A stretch of 60,693 nucleotides of DNA from Isoetes engelmannii (GCA_011763485.2 JAANSK020222193.1:1-60693), one strand, 5' to 3'; positions 50,562-59,358 are shown, numbered from the stretch's first letter. The notes: generated by a model from the sequence alone, not told the origin. Numbers and translations are program-made.

Positions 50562-51274
50562 GCGAGGTCCAAAAACAGTTCGCACTGGTCGAAGACATTC
50601 TCTCACCGGGGTTTTTCGAAATTCGCTCGAACATTGACTTGAGGTTCAGTCAGCATGATCTTGCCGCTTTTCTGATGATTCATGGTGTTCAGGCCGATTC
50701 GATTACCCGGATCTCCGGTGCTGGCGAACTGTCACTTGAAGGTGTGATCTCGCTCGATCGCCTTGATCATCTTGCTTTGCACCTTCGTGTACCCAAAGGC
50801 ATTCCATCGTCAGTTTCTCTATGCCCGCATCTCAAGGTGATTGAGGGCAATCTGACGTTATACGGCCCCTGCTCTCTGCCCTCACTTCATACGGTGCTGG
50901 GCGATACACGTTTCTCTGCCGAGACCAGTATCCCGAGTCTCGTCATTTGCGGAGGGGAGGTTGTTGCCAGCAGGGATGGTTATCCCTTGAACCTGGTGGC
51001 CGCAGGCGGCCGTGTGTGGGTATCAAACCCAAAACAGGCCTACGAGTCACTTCGCTTTGTTGGTCGTGATGTGAGTCAGGCGACCAGTGTTCGAATTGAT
51101 CCGTCGGCGCGCCGAGCCGGTCACGTCGATTGCGCTGAGTTCATGGGGCGAGACGCTGCGATCGAGGCCGGTCGCAGTTGGTTGGCCTTGAGTCACTTGG
51201 CCCATGATCTGCTTGATGACTCCGGTGATGTTCTCGATGGCACATCGAGGCATGAGTTCGACTTGTCGCTATGA
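50558..51274 (+). CDS. Solenoid-repeat protein 23 (GLGL-tail family), at the transposon junction
   Basis: 238 aa from a GTG overlapping the preceding stop. Repeats: ISGAGELSLEGVISLDRL, CPHLKVIEGNLTLYGPCSL, PSLHTVLGDTRFSAETSI, PSLVICGGEVVAS and SLRFVGRDVS. The helix MGRDAAIEAGRSWLALSHL is a textbook example. It ends EFDLSL. The last two bases of its stop codon are the first two of the 8-bp target duplication of the adjoining transposon, so the gene survived the insertion intact, but anything downstream was cut off. Confidence 0.83.
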   Translation: MSEVQKQFALVEDILSPGFFEIRSNIDLRFSQHDLAAFLMIHGVQADSITRISGAGELSLEGVISLDRLDHLALHLRVPKGIPSSVSLCPHLKVIEGNLTLYGPCSLPSLHTVLGDTRFSAETSIPSLVICGGEVVASRDGYPLNLVAAGGRVWVSNPKQAYESLRFVGRDVSQATSVRIDPSARRAGHVDCAEFMGRDAAIEAGRSWLALSHLAHDLLDDSGDVLDGTSRHEFDLSL

Positions 51275-51280
51275 AATTTC
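51273..51280 (+). repeat. Left target-site duplication GAAATTTC
   Basis: Directly abuts the left inverted repeat. The same sequence (7 of 8 bases visible before the window ends) follows the right inverted repeat. The 8-bp length is that of ISL3-family insertions. The sequence is itself a palindrome. Confidence 0.85.
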
Positions 51281-51302
51281 GGCTAAGTGCAAAAAGTGGT
51301 TG
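51281..51302 (+). repeat. Left inverted repeat of the transposon
   Basis: Begins GGCTAAGTGCAAAAAGTGG. It matches the complement of the right end at 19 of 22 positions, including TGCAAAA and GTGGTTG. Confidence 0.85.
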
Positions 51303-51356
51303 AACTCCACATCGGGCGCGTGACTGCCTAGTTGTTCCGTTCTGTGCATTATCCGG

Positions 51357-51384
51357 TTGACAGCATAGGCCGGAATGTTATTCT
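51357..51384 (+). promoter_or_regulatory. Promoter of the restriction operon
   Basis: TTGACA (51357-51362), a 16-bp spacer and TATTCT (51379-51384) form a good sigma-70 promoter 30 bp before the hsdM start. Confidence 0.65.
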
Positions 51385-51386
51385 CT

Positions 51387-51407
51387 GTTGTGCAAAAAGC
51401 GGTTGGA
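51387..51407 (+). repeat. Internal copy of the inverted-repeat core
   Basis: TTGTGCAAAAAGCGGTTGGAG repeats the core of the left inverted repeat (GTGCAAAAAG-GGTTG) between the -10 element and the hsdM ribosome site. It may be a second transposase-binding site. Confidence 0.6.
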
Positions 51408-51414
51408 GAAGAGA

Positions 51415-53436
51415 ATGACAGAGGGAAATGGGTTCGGCCTGTCGCTGGCAGCCGAATGCTGGAAAAACGCCGAAGACCTTTGGGGCGACTTCAAGCACAC
51501 AGACTTCGGCAAGATCATTCTGCCGTTCACGCTGCTGCGCCGGCTTGAGTGCGTCCTTGAGAAAACCCGCGAGGCGGTCACAGCGGCGCATGCCGAGCAC
51601 AAGGACAGCGGAATCGACCTTGACCTGATTTTGCGTCAGGTCGCCGGCTACCCCTTCTACAATACCTCGGACTACGCCCTCTCTACGCTGGGCAGCACCA
51701 AGACCCGGCAGAACCTCCAGGACTATGTGGCGCGGTTCTCGGACAACGCCCGCGTCATCTTCGAGCAGTTCGACTTCACCAACACCATCATCCGCCTCGA
51801 CAAAGCGGGACTGCTGTACAAGATCTGCAAGAACTTCGCAGGCATCGACCTGCACCCGGATCAGGTCCCCGACCGGGTGATGAGCAACCTCTACGAGCAC
51901 CTGATTCGCCGCTTCGGCGCGGAGGTCAACGAAGGCGCCGAAGACTTCATGACGCCCCGCGACGTGGTGCATCTGGCCACCACGCTGCTGCTGGACCCAG
52001 ACGACGAGTTGTTCGAGGCCAATCCCGGGCTCATCCGCACACTGTACGACCCAACCTGCGGCACGGGCGGCTTCCTTTCGGACGCCATGAGCCACGTCGC
52101 CGACTACGGCAGCCGCTTCAAAGTGCCGCCGGTCCTCGTGCCTCATGGCCAGGAGCTGGAGCCCGAAACCCACGCCGTTTGCTTGGCCGGCATGTTGCTG
52201 CGCACGCTGGCTTCCGATCCCGGCCGCGACCTGTCCAGGAACATCAAGGGGCCGTACAGCACGCTGTCGCGCGATGCCTTCATAGGTGAGCGGTTCCACT
52301 ACTGCTTGGCGAATCCGCCGTTCGGCAAGAAGTGGGAAAAGGACCAGAAAGCCGTCGAGGACGAACACAAGGAGCTGGGCTATGCCGGCCGTTTCGGCCC
52401 CGGCCTACCGCGCATCAATGACGGCTCGATGCTGTTCCTGCTGCACCTGGCCAGCAAGCTGGAGCTGCCCGAGAAAGGTGGCGGCCGCGCGGCCATCGTA
52501 TTGTCAGGCTCTCCGCTGTTCAACGGCGGGGCCGGCTCTGGCGAATCCGAGATCCGACGCTGGCTGCTGGAGAACGACCGGGTGGAGGCAATCATCGCCC
52601 TGCCCACGGAGATCTTCTTCCGCACTGGCATCGGCACCTACCTCTGGATTCTCTCCAACAAGAAATCTGAGAAACGCCGGAGAAAGGTTCAGCTCATCAA
52701 TGCCACCGGCTTGTGGACCTCGATCAAGAACGAGGGCAACAAGCGCCGCAAGATCAGCGACGAGCAACAACGGCAGATCGCGGATATCTACGCCGCCGCC
52801 GAAAACGGCGAACTCAGCCGCATGCTGGACTACAGGACGTTCGGCTACCGCCGTATCCGCGTCTTCCGCCCGCTGCGGATGCGCCTGCACCTCTCCCGCG
52901 AGAACCTGGCCAAGCTGCGTGACGACAAGGCCTGGGCCAAGCTCTCCCCGGAACAGCAGTCCGGCTGGCAGATGGCCTTGGCCGCGCACCTGGGCGAGGT
53001 GCAGCCGGTGGCCTGGGCGGAATCGTTCATCGCGCGGGCCACACGCGGGGACGCCTCGCTAGGCAAGGTCGGCAAACCCTTCCTCAAGGCGCTTGTTAAT
53101 GCTCTGGGCGTGCGCGACCCGGAAGGCGAGCCGGTCACGGATGGCGACGGCAATCCCGTCGCTGACACGGAACTGACCGACTACGAGAATGTACCCCTGA
53201 CCGAGGACGTGCGCGACTACATCGCCCGCGAGGTGCTGCCGCATGTGCCGGATGCGTGGCTGGATGAAACCTTTCGTGACGAACAGGACAAGGACATCGG
53301 CCGCGTCGGCTACGAGATCAACTTCAACCGCTACTTCTACAAGTATCAGCCGCCGCGCAAGCTCGATGACATCGACGCCGAGTTGAAGCAGGTGGAGGCC
53401 GAGATTGCGGCGCTGCTCGGGGAGGTGACGGAATGA
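51415..53436 (+). CDS. hsdM: Type I restriction-modification methyltransferase subunit
   Basis: 673 aa from the ATG at 51415 (GAGAAGAG upstream); an in-frame TTG at 51388 lies inside the repeat and is not preferred. The subunit methylates adenine in the HsdM2-HsdS complex. The N-terminal helical domain (about 15-160) is followed by the catalytic domain with SAM motif DPTCGTGGFL at about 218-227 and the catalytic NPPF at about 308. A C-terminal extension (about 470-670) with charged helices is typical of this subfamily. It is the first gene of the operon, and its stop overlaps the next start (ATGA). Confidence 0.95.
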   Translation: MTEGNGFGLSLAAECWKNAEDLWGDFKHTDFGKIILPFTLLRRLECVLEKTREAVTAAHAEHKDSGIDLDLILRQVAGYPFYNTSDYALSTLGSTKTRQNLQDYVARFSDNARVIFEQFDFTNTIIRLDKAGLLYKICKNFAGIDLHPDQVPDRVMSNLYEHLIRRFGAEVNEGAEDFMTPRDVVHLATTLLLDPDDELFEANPGLIRTLYDPTCGTGGFLSDAMSHVADYGSRFKVPPVLVPHGQELEPETHAVCLAGMLLRTLASDPGRDLSRNIKGPYSTLSRDAFIGERFHYCLANPPFGKKWEKDQKAVEDEHKELGYAGRFGPGLPRINDGSMLFLLHLASKLELPEKGGGRAAIVLSGSPLFNGGAGSGESEIRRWLLENDRVEAIIALPTEIFFRTGIGTYLWILSNKKSEKRRRKVQLINATGLWTSIKNEGNKRRKISDEQQRQIADIYAAAENGELSRMLDYRTFGYRRIRVFRPLRMRLHLSRENLAKLRDDKAWAKLSPEQQSGWQMALAAHLGEVQPVAWAESFIARATRGDASLGKVGKPFLKALVNALGVRDPEGEPVTDGDGNPVADTELTDYENVPLTEDVRDYIAREVLPHVPDAWLDETFRDEQDKDIGRVGYEINFNRYFYKYQPPRKLDDIDAELKQVEAEIAALLGEVTE

Positions 53437-54437
53437 AACGCGACCTGACCACTTCCGGGGTGGATCGTCAGAACATCCTCAACAACCCCTACGCCCTCGA
53501 AAAGATTCAGAACACCCTGGACCTGCCGGCCCTGGAGTTCGAGGGCGAGCAGTTCATGACCAGAAGGCAAGTTGCTGATTTGTTTGAGGTTGACGACAGC
53601 ACCCTTGACCGCTACCTGTCCGCCAACGAAGCCGAGCTACGCCATAACGGCTACGTTTTAATGCGCGGAATTCGCTTGAAAAACATGCAGTTACAGTTTG
53701 GTCCCCTCATCAATGCGGGGAGCAAAACGACCCAGCTCGGTGTGTTCACCCTGCGGGCAGTGCTGAACCTGGCCATGCTGCTGGTCGAAAGCGAGCGCGC
53801 CAAGGCGATCCGTGCCCGCATGCTCGACATTGTGCTCGACACCATCGCCGAGCGATCCGGCGGACACACCAAGTACATCAACCAGCGCGACCGGGACTTT
53901 CTCCCCTCCGCCTTCCAGGAGAGCCAGCACCGCAAGGATTTCACGGGCGCCCTGAACACCTGTGTGGAGATGGGCAACTACAAGTATGCCTACTTCACCG
54001 ACCGCATCTATCAAAGCATCTTCAAGGAAAACGCCCGCGAGTACCGAAAGGTCCTGCAACTGGAAGAAGGCGACAAGCCGCGCGACACCATGTACGCCGA
54101 GGTGCTTCAGGTCATCGCCAGCTTCGAGGCGGGACTCGCTCATGAGCTGACCCAGGAATGCCAAAAACTCGGTCGAAAGCTGAGCAAGCAGGAAGCCGAG
54201 CAGGTCTTTGTGCGCTTCGAGAGTCATCCGCTATGGGCACCGCAGTTGCTCAACGCCCGTACCAAGATGGCCAGCCGAGACTGGCAATTCCGCGATGCCC
54301 TGCATCACCGGCTGGAGGAATACGTCAAGGCCGTGCCGCGCGAAGACTTCGAAAAATTCCTGGACGAAAAGAGCAAGTCACTGGAGCGACAGCTTCAGGA
54401 AACCCGAGAAGTCTTCGAGCGGCTCAAGGATCGCTGA
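53433..54437 (+). CDS. DNA-binding protein paired with Fic/Doc in the restriction operon
   Basis: 334 aa. An N-terminal region (about 35-85) has a helix-turn-helix character (MTRRQVADLFEVDDSTLDRYL), then a KilA-N/ORF6-like strand and helix (LGVFTLRAVLNLAMLLVESERA). The C-terminal half is helical, ending in a short coiled coil. Proteins like this occur in type I restriction loci just before fic/doc genes and are plausible antitoxins or regulators, but that role is inferred from position. ATGA overlap with hsdM; 3 bp from the next start. Confidence 0.75.
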   Translation: MKRDLTTSGVDRQNILNNPYALEKIQNTLDLPALEFEGEQFMTRRQVADLFEVDDSTLDRYLSANEAELRHNGYVLMRGIRLKNMQLQFGPLINAGSKTTQLGVFTLRAVLNLAMLLVESERAKAIRARMLDIVLDTIAERSGGHTKYINQRDRDFLPSAFQESQHRKDFTGALNTCVEMGNYKYAYFTDRIYQSIFKENAREYRKVLQLEEGDKPRDTMYAEVLQVIASFEAGLAHELTQECQKLGRKLSKQEAEQVFVRFESHPLWAPQLLNARTKMASRDWQFRDALHHRLEEYVKAVPREDFEKFLDEKSKSLERQLQETREVFERLKDR

Positions 54438-54440
54438 GCC

Positions 54441-54878
54441 GTGGAGATCCTGTACTTCGATCTGGCGCATGCCATCCGGGTGCATGACGGCATTCTGGAG
54501 CTGAGCGGCGGACTGCCTGGCATCAAGGACGAAGGCCAACTCGACAGCGTGCTGGCGCATATCCAGAACGATGACTACTACCCGACGCTGGAAGACAAGC
54601 TCACGCATCTGGTCTTCGCGCTGGCCAAGTTTCACTGCTTCACCGACGGCAACAAGCGGTCTGCGATTGCACTGGGCGCCTACTTCCTGGAACTCAACGG
54701 CTATGACTGGCTGGTGAATCACTTCATCCGCGAGATGGAGAACATCGTGGTGTGGGTAGCGGAAGGCGGCGTGCGCAAGGACCTATTGCTGAAGCTCATC
54801 ACCTGCCTGTGCAATGCCGACGACTATCCGGAAGAACTCAAGCTCGAACTGATCGACGCCGCTGGAGGATTGGCATGA
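54441..54878 (+). CDS. Doc-like Fic-domain protein
   Basis: 145 aa from a GTG. The Fic core HCFTDGNKRSA lies at about residues 66-76, matching H-x-F-x-D/x-G-N-K-R with the catalytic His. Doc-type proteins transfer phosphate or AMP to target proteins, the classic target being EF-Tu. An inhibitory helix S/T-x-x-x-E-G-N is not evident within the protein, so inhibition would have to come from a partner such as the preceding gene product. ATGA overlap with hsdS. The gene looks intact. Confidence 0.85.
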   Translation: MEILYFDLAHAIRVHDGILELSGGLPGIKDEGQLDSVLAHIQNDDYYPTLEDKLTHLVFALAKFHCFTDGNKRSAIALGAYFLELNGYDWLVNHFIREMENIVVWVAEGGVRKDLLLKLITCLCNADDYPEELKLELIDAAGGLA

Positions 54879-56134
54879 GCCATTACAAGCCGTATCCGGC
54901 CTACAAGGATTCAGGCGTCGAGTGGATTGGGCCGGTGCCGCAGCATTGGGTCCGCCTTCCGTTTAAACGGCTCGCGATGATCTGCAACGGCCAAGATTAC
55001 AAAGAGGTTGCCGATCCATCTGGCGCAATTCCAGTGATGGGATCAGGCGGAGAATTTGCTCGTGCTTCGAGGCCGCTATTCGATGGCGAGTCTGTCCTGT
55101 TGGGCAGAAAGGGGACCATCGATAAGCCCCTCTACATGAAGGGTCCCTTTTGGCCGGTCGATACGATGTTCTATACCCTGATTGACGATCAGGCAGACGG
55201 GCGTTTTGTTTACTACGCCGCCACGAACATCCCGTTTGATCGTTACTCCACAAACACGGCACTTCCGAGCATGACGCAGGAGGATATTTCCTCTCACATG
55301 CTCGCAGCACCCGAGAAGAATGAACAAACCGCCATCGCCGCCGCGCTCGACCGCGAAACCGCTCGCATCGATGCGCTGATTGCGAAGAAGACCCGCTTCA
55401 TCGCGCTGCTGAAGGAAAAGCGCCAAGCGCTCATCACCCACGCGGTCACTAAGGGTCTCGACCCGAACGTGAAGATGAAGGATTCCGGCGTGGAGTGGAT
55501 TGGGGAGGTGCCGGCGCATTGGGCCAGCGTGCCTATCCGGCGCGTTTCTCGATTGGAGTCCGGGCACACGCCCAGCCGATCAGTGGCGGCTTACTGGGAG
55601 AGCTGCACAATCCCTTGGTTCACACTCGCTGATATTTGGCAGGTGCGAAAAGATGGCCGGGTCATCGTCACCGATACCTCAGAGAAAGTGAGCGAACTTG
55701 GAGTTGCCAATTCGTCGGCGCGAAAGCTGCCTGCGGGAACCGTCATCCTTTCGCGGACAGCATCGGTGGGCTTCCCAGCAATCATGGGCTGTGAGATGGC
55801 CGTGTCACAGGACTTCGCGGCTTGGGTTTGCAGCGAGCAGCTGCACAACGAATACCTTTACTTCGCGCTCAAGGCAATGCGACCGGAGCTTGGCCGGCTC
55901 ACGATGGGGTCGACGCACAAGACGATCTATATGCCTGACATTGAACAGCTGCGTTGTCCTCTTCCCCCCGTTGATGAGCAGCATCAGATCGTTGAATCGA
56001 TAGCGCGAAGAAATGCGCGCATTGATTCGTTGTCTGATGCAGCGGAGCGCAGCATCACACTCCTCAAGGAACGCCGCTCCGCCTTCATCACCGCCGCCGT
56101 CACCGGCCAGATCGATCTCCGGGAGGCCGCATGA
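54875..56134 (+). CDS. hsdS: Type I restriction specificity subunit
   Basis: 419 aa; the ATG at 54875 overlaps the preceding stop and is preferred to an upstream frame start at 54752. Two target-recognition domains are seen: each begins with a copy of KDSGVEWIG-VPxHW (about residues 10-24 and 198-214) and is followed by a helical spacer with RIDALIAKKTRFIALLKEKR (about 155-190) or RIDSLSDAAERSITLLKERR (about 385-410). The two halves determine the bipartite DNA site. The sequence target cannot be read from this. Confidence 0.93.
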   Translation: MSHYKPYPAYKDSGVEWIGPVPQHWVRLPFKRLAMICNGQDYKEVADPSGAIPVMGSGGEFARASRPLFDGESVLLGRKGTIDKPLYMKGPFWPVDTMFYTLIDDQADGRFVYYAATNIPFDRYSTNTALPSMTQEDISSHMLAAPEKNEQTAIAAALDRETARIDALIAKKTRFIALLKEKRQALITHAVTKGLDPNVKMKDSGVEWIGEVPAHWASVPIRRVSRLESGHTPSRSVAAYWESCTIPWFTLADIWQVRKDGRVIVTDTSEKVSELGVANSSARKLPAGTVILSRTASVGFPAIMGCEMAVSQDFAAWVCSEQLHNEYLYFALKAMRPELGRLTMGSTHKTIYMPDIEQLRCPLPPVDEQHQIVESIARRNARIDSLSDAAERSITLLKERRSAFITAAVTGQIDLREAA

Positions 56135-59100
56135 ACGGCGACACCGCGCACCAGGAAAAGCACTTCGAGGCATACATCGTCCAACAGCTCCAGAAGCAGG
56201 GCTGGCTGATCGGCGACACGCAGCACTACGACGCCGAACGGGCCCTGTACCCGGATGACCTTGTGGCCTGGCTTGAAGCCACACAGAAGGACAAGTGGGC
56301 CAAGCTGTGCAAGGACTACCCGGCCGACCCACGCGGTGCCCTGATGGATCGGCTGTCCAAGACGCTGGAGACGGATGGCACCGTGCAGGCACTGCGCCGG
56401 GGCTTCGCCATCGCCGGCTGTGGGCACATCGATCTATCTGAAGCCGCGCCGGAGGACACACGCAACGCGGAGGTTCTGAGGCGGTATGCCGCTAACATCC
56501 TGCGCGTGGTGCCGCAGCTCAAGTACCACCCGGCGCGCGAGCTGGCGATTGATCTGGTGTTCTTCATCAATGGCATTCCCGTGGCGACGGTGGAGGTGAA
56601 GACCGACTTCACCCAGTCCGCCGCCGCAGCCGTGGAGCAATACAAGACCGACCGCCTGCCGCAAGACCCGAAGACCAAGCGCCGCGAGCCGCTGCTGACC
56701 TTCAAGCGCGGCGCCGTGGTCCACTTCGCCTTGTCGGACTCCGACATCCAGATGGCAACGAAGCTGGATGGCGAGAACACCTTCTTCCTGCCCTTCAACC
56801 AGGGCAACGAGGGCCACGCCGGTAATCCGGCCCGCAAGGACGGTGAATACCCGGTCGCCTACTTCTGGGAGAAGGTCTGCCAGCGCGATGCCTGGCTGCG
56901 CATCTTCCACAGCTTCGTCTACGTCGAGAAGAAGGACGTGGTGGACCTGAAGGGCAACTGGTCCAAGAAGGAAACCCTGATCTTCCCGCGCTACCACCAG
57001 TGGGATGCCGTCAACGCCATGATCGCCGACGCCAAGGCCAACGGTGCCGGCATGCAGTACCTCTGCGAGCACAGCGCCGGCTCCGGCAAGACGAGCACCA
57101 TCGCCTGGACGGCGCATGACTTGATCCGCCTGCGCCGTGACAACGGCGAGGCGATCTTCAACAGCGTGATCATCGTCACCGACCGCACGGTGCTGGACAG
57201 CCAGTTGCAGGATGCAGTGAAGCAGATCGATCACCAGTTCGGCGTGATCGCGGCCATCGACCGACAGAAGTCCTCGAAGTCCAAAAGCAAGCAGCTCGCC
57301 GAGGCGCTGATTGCAGGGACGCCGATCATCGTGGTGACGATCCAGACCTTCCCCTACGCGATGGAGGCCATCGTCACGGAGCAGGGACTCAAGGACAAGA
57401 GCTTCGCGGTCATCATCGACGAGGCCCACGCTTCCCAGACCGGCACCAATGCCACCAAGCTGCAAGCAGCCCTTTCGCTGAGCAGCAAGGGCGACATGGC
57501 GGGCATGAGCGTGGAAGAACTTCTCGAGCAGCTCCAAAAGTCACGCAGCCGGCCCAGGAACCTGAGCCACTTTGCCTTCACCGCGACCCCCAAGCATTCG
57601 ACCTTCATGTTATTCGGGCGCACGAAGGACGGTGGCAAGCCGAGCAAGACCAACCTGCCGGCGTCGTTCCACAAGTACCCGATGCGGCAGGCCATCGAGG
57701 AGGGCTTCATCCTCGACGTGCTCAAGGGCTATACGCCTTACCACACGGCGTTCAACCTCGCCAAGCAGTTGGACGACACCAAGCGCGTCAGTGGCAAGGC
57801 GGCCAAGCGGGCGCTGGCGCAGTGGATGAGCCTGCACCCGACCAACGTCACGCAGAAGGTGCAGTTCATCATCGAGCACTTCAGCAAGAACGTCGCCGCC
57901 CTGCTGGATGGCAAGGCCAAGGCGATGGTGGTGACCAGCTCGCGCGCCGCCGCCGTGCGCTACAAGAAGGGTTTCGATTCGTACATCGCCAAGCACCCGG
58001 AGCACGCGGGCATCCGCTCGCTGGTGGCCTTTTCCGGCAAGCTGACCGGCAAACAGGTGATGCACAGCGATGACGAGCGCCTGAGTGGCGATGTGTTCGA
58101 GGTGGATGCCGACGAGGAGTTTACCGAGCTGAGCATGAACCCGGCGGTTTCGGGCCAGGACCTGCGGATCGCCTTCGAACGCCCCGAGTACCGCGTGATG
58201 CTGGTGGCGGACAAGTTCCAGACCGGCTTCGACCAGCCCAAGCTGGTGGCGATGTACATCGACAAGAAGATCGCCAACGATGTGGAGATCGTGCAGACCT
58301 TCTCGCGCCTCAACCGCACCGCGCCGGGCAAGGACGAGACCTTCATCATCGATTTCGTGAACAGCCCGGAGAACGTGAAGCTGGCGTTCGCGAAGTACGA
58401 CGACGGCGCGCTGATCGAGGAGGCGCAGGATCTTAACGTCGTCTACGACATCAAGAAGCTGCTCGATGCTCACGGTCTGTATGAGGCCGAAGACCTGGAA
58501 GCATTCAAGCAGGCCCGCTTCAAAACCTTGCGCGACATCACCCAGGCACAGGATCCCCAGCACAAGGCACTGTATGCCGCCACCGAGCGACCGACGCGGC
58601 TTTACAACCAGAAGCTGAAGATGCTGCGCGATGCCATCGCGACCTGGGAGTTTGCCTACGAAAAGGCCCGAGCCAACAAGGACGAAGCCGGCATGAAGTC
58701 GGCAGACCACCAACGCAAGGACGCCGGCGAACAGGTGGCGGCTCTAATGGGGTTCAAGAGCGGCCTATCTCGCTTCTGCCGCACCTATGCCTACATCGCA
58801 CAGTTGATCGACTTCGGCGATCCCGAGCTTGAGAACTTCGCCGCTTTCGCCAAGCTACTCGGCAAGCGGCTCGACGGTGTACCGGCGGATCGGGTGGACC
58901 TGAAGGGACTGGTGCTGTCTGGCTTCGACATCAAGTCGCGCACCGAAGGCGCGGGCGATGAGCAGGAGAAGCCGAAGCTGAAGCCCGTCGGACCCGGCGG
59001 CAGCGGCAAGGCCGATGAGCCGAACTATCTGAAAGAGATCATCGACCGGTTGAACCGCCTGTTTGGTGATGCCACGCCGCTGCGCGACCAGGCCACCTTC

Positions 59101-59358
59101 GTCAACCACATCGCGTCCATCGCAAAGGAGAGCGACGTGGTGATGGCCCAGGTGGAGAACAACTCCCGCGAGCAGGCCCTCAAGGGAAACCTGCCGGGCG
59201 CCGTGCAACAGGGCGTGGTTCGGGCCTTGTCGTCGCATCAGAAGCTCGCCACGCAGGTGCTCAAGGCCGACCGGCAGGCGATGGCAGCACTGACTGACCT
59301 GATCTATGAGCTGATCCGGGACCGGCGGAGCATCGATCTGGATGACCTAAATGCTTGA
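56131..59358 (+). CDS. hsdR: Type I restriction endonuclease/translocase subunit
   Basis: 1075 aa. The nuclease domain shows the D...ExK pattern: LAIDLVFFINGIPVATVEVK (about 133-153). The translocase follows: Walker A SAGSGKTST about 312, DEAH about 430, then TATPKHST and the arginine-finger-type motif QTFSRLNRT about 727. The C-terminal helical domain (about 780-1075) docks to HsdM/HsdS. Length is normal. It starts as an ATGA overlap with hsdS, and its end overlaps the transposase start by 8 bp, which binds cargo and mobility genes into one transcript. Confidence 0.95.
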   Translation: MNGDTAHQEKHFEAYIVQQLQKQGWLIGDTQHYDAERALYPDDLVAWLEATQKDKWAKLCKDYPADPRGALMDRLSKTLETDGTVQALRRGFAIAGCGHIDLSEAAPEDTRNAEVLRRYAANILRVVPQLKYHPARELAIDLVFFINGIPVATVEVKTDFTQSAAAAVEQYKTDRLPQDPKTKRREPLLTFKRGAVVHFALSDSDIQMATKLDGENTFFLPFNQGNEGHAGNPARKDGEYPVAYFWEKVCQRDAWLRIFHSFVYVEKKDVVDLKGNWSKKETLIFPRYHQWDAVNAMIADAKANGAGMQYLCEHSAGSGKTSTIAWTAHDLIRLRRDNGEAIFNSVIIVTDRTVLDSQLQDAVKQIDHQFGVIAAIDRQKSSKSKSKQLAEALIAGTPIIVVTIQTFPYAMEAIVTEQGLKDKSFAVIIDEAHASQTGTNATKLQAALSLSSKGDMAGMSVEELLEQLQKSRSRPRNLSHFAFTATPKHSTFMLFGRTKDGGKPSKTNLPASFHKYPMRQAIEEGFILDVLKGYTPYHTAFNLAKQLDDTKRVSGKAAKRALAQWMSLHPTNVTQKVQFIIEHFSKNVAALLDGKAKAMVVTSSRAAAVRYKKGFDSYIAKHPEHAGIRSLVAFSGKLTGKQVMHSDDERLSGDVFEVDADEEFTELSMNPAVSGQDLRIAFERPEYRVMLVADKFQTGFDQPKLVAMYIDKKIANDVEIVQTFSRLNRTAPGKDETFIIDFVNSPENVKLAFAKYDDGALIEEAQDLNVVYDIKKLLDAHGLYEAEDLEAFKQARFKTLRDITQAQDPQHKALYAATERPTRLYNQKLKMLRDAIATWEFAYEKARANKDEAGMKSADHQRKDAGEQVAALMGFKSGLSRFCRTYAYIAQLIDFGDPELENFAAFAKLLGKRLDGVPADRVDLKGLVLSGFDIKSRTEGAGDEQEKPKLKPVGPGGSGKADEPNYLKEIIDRLNRLFGDATPLRDQATFVNHIASIAKESDVVMAQVENNSREQALKGNLPGAVQQGVVRALSSHQKLATQVLKADRQAMAALTDLIYELIRDRRSIDLDDLNA

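Noticed and set aside
51274-51284. Inverted repeats starting at AAATTTCGGCT rather than at GGCT
   Set aside because: The extra matching bases are the palindromic target duplication GAAATTTC present on both sides; ISL3 ends begin with GG.
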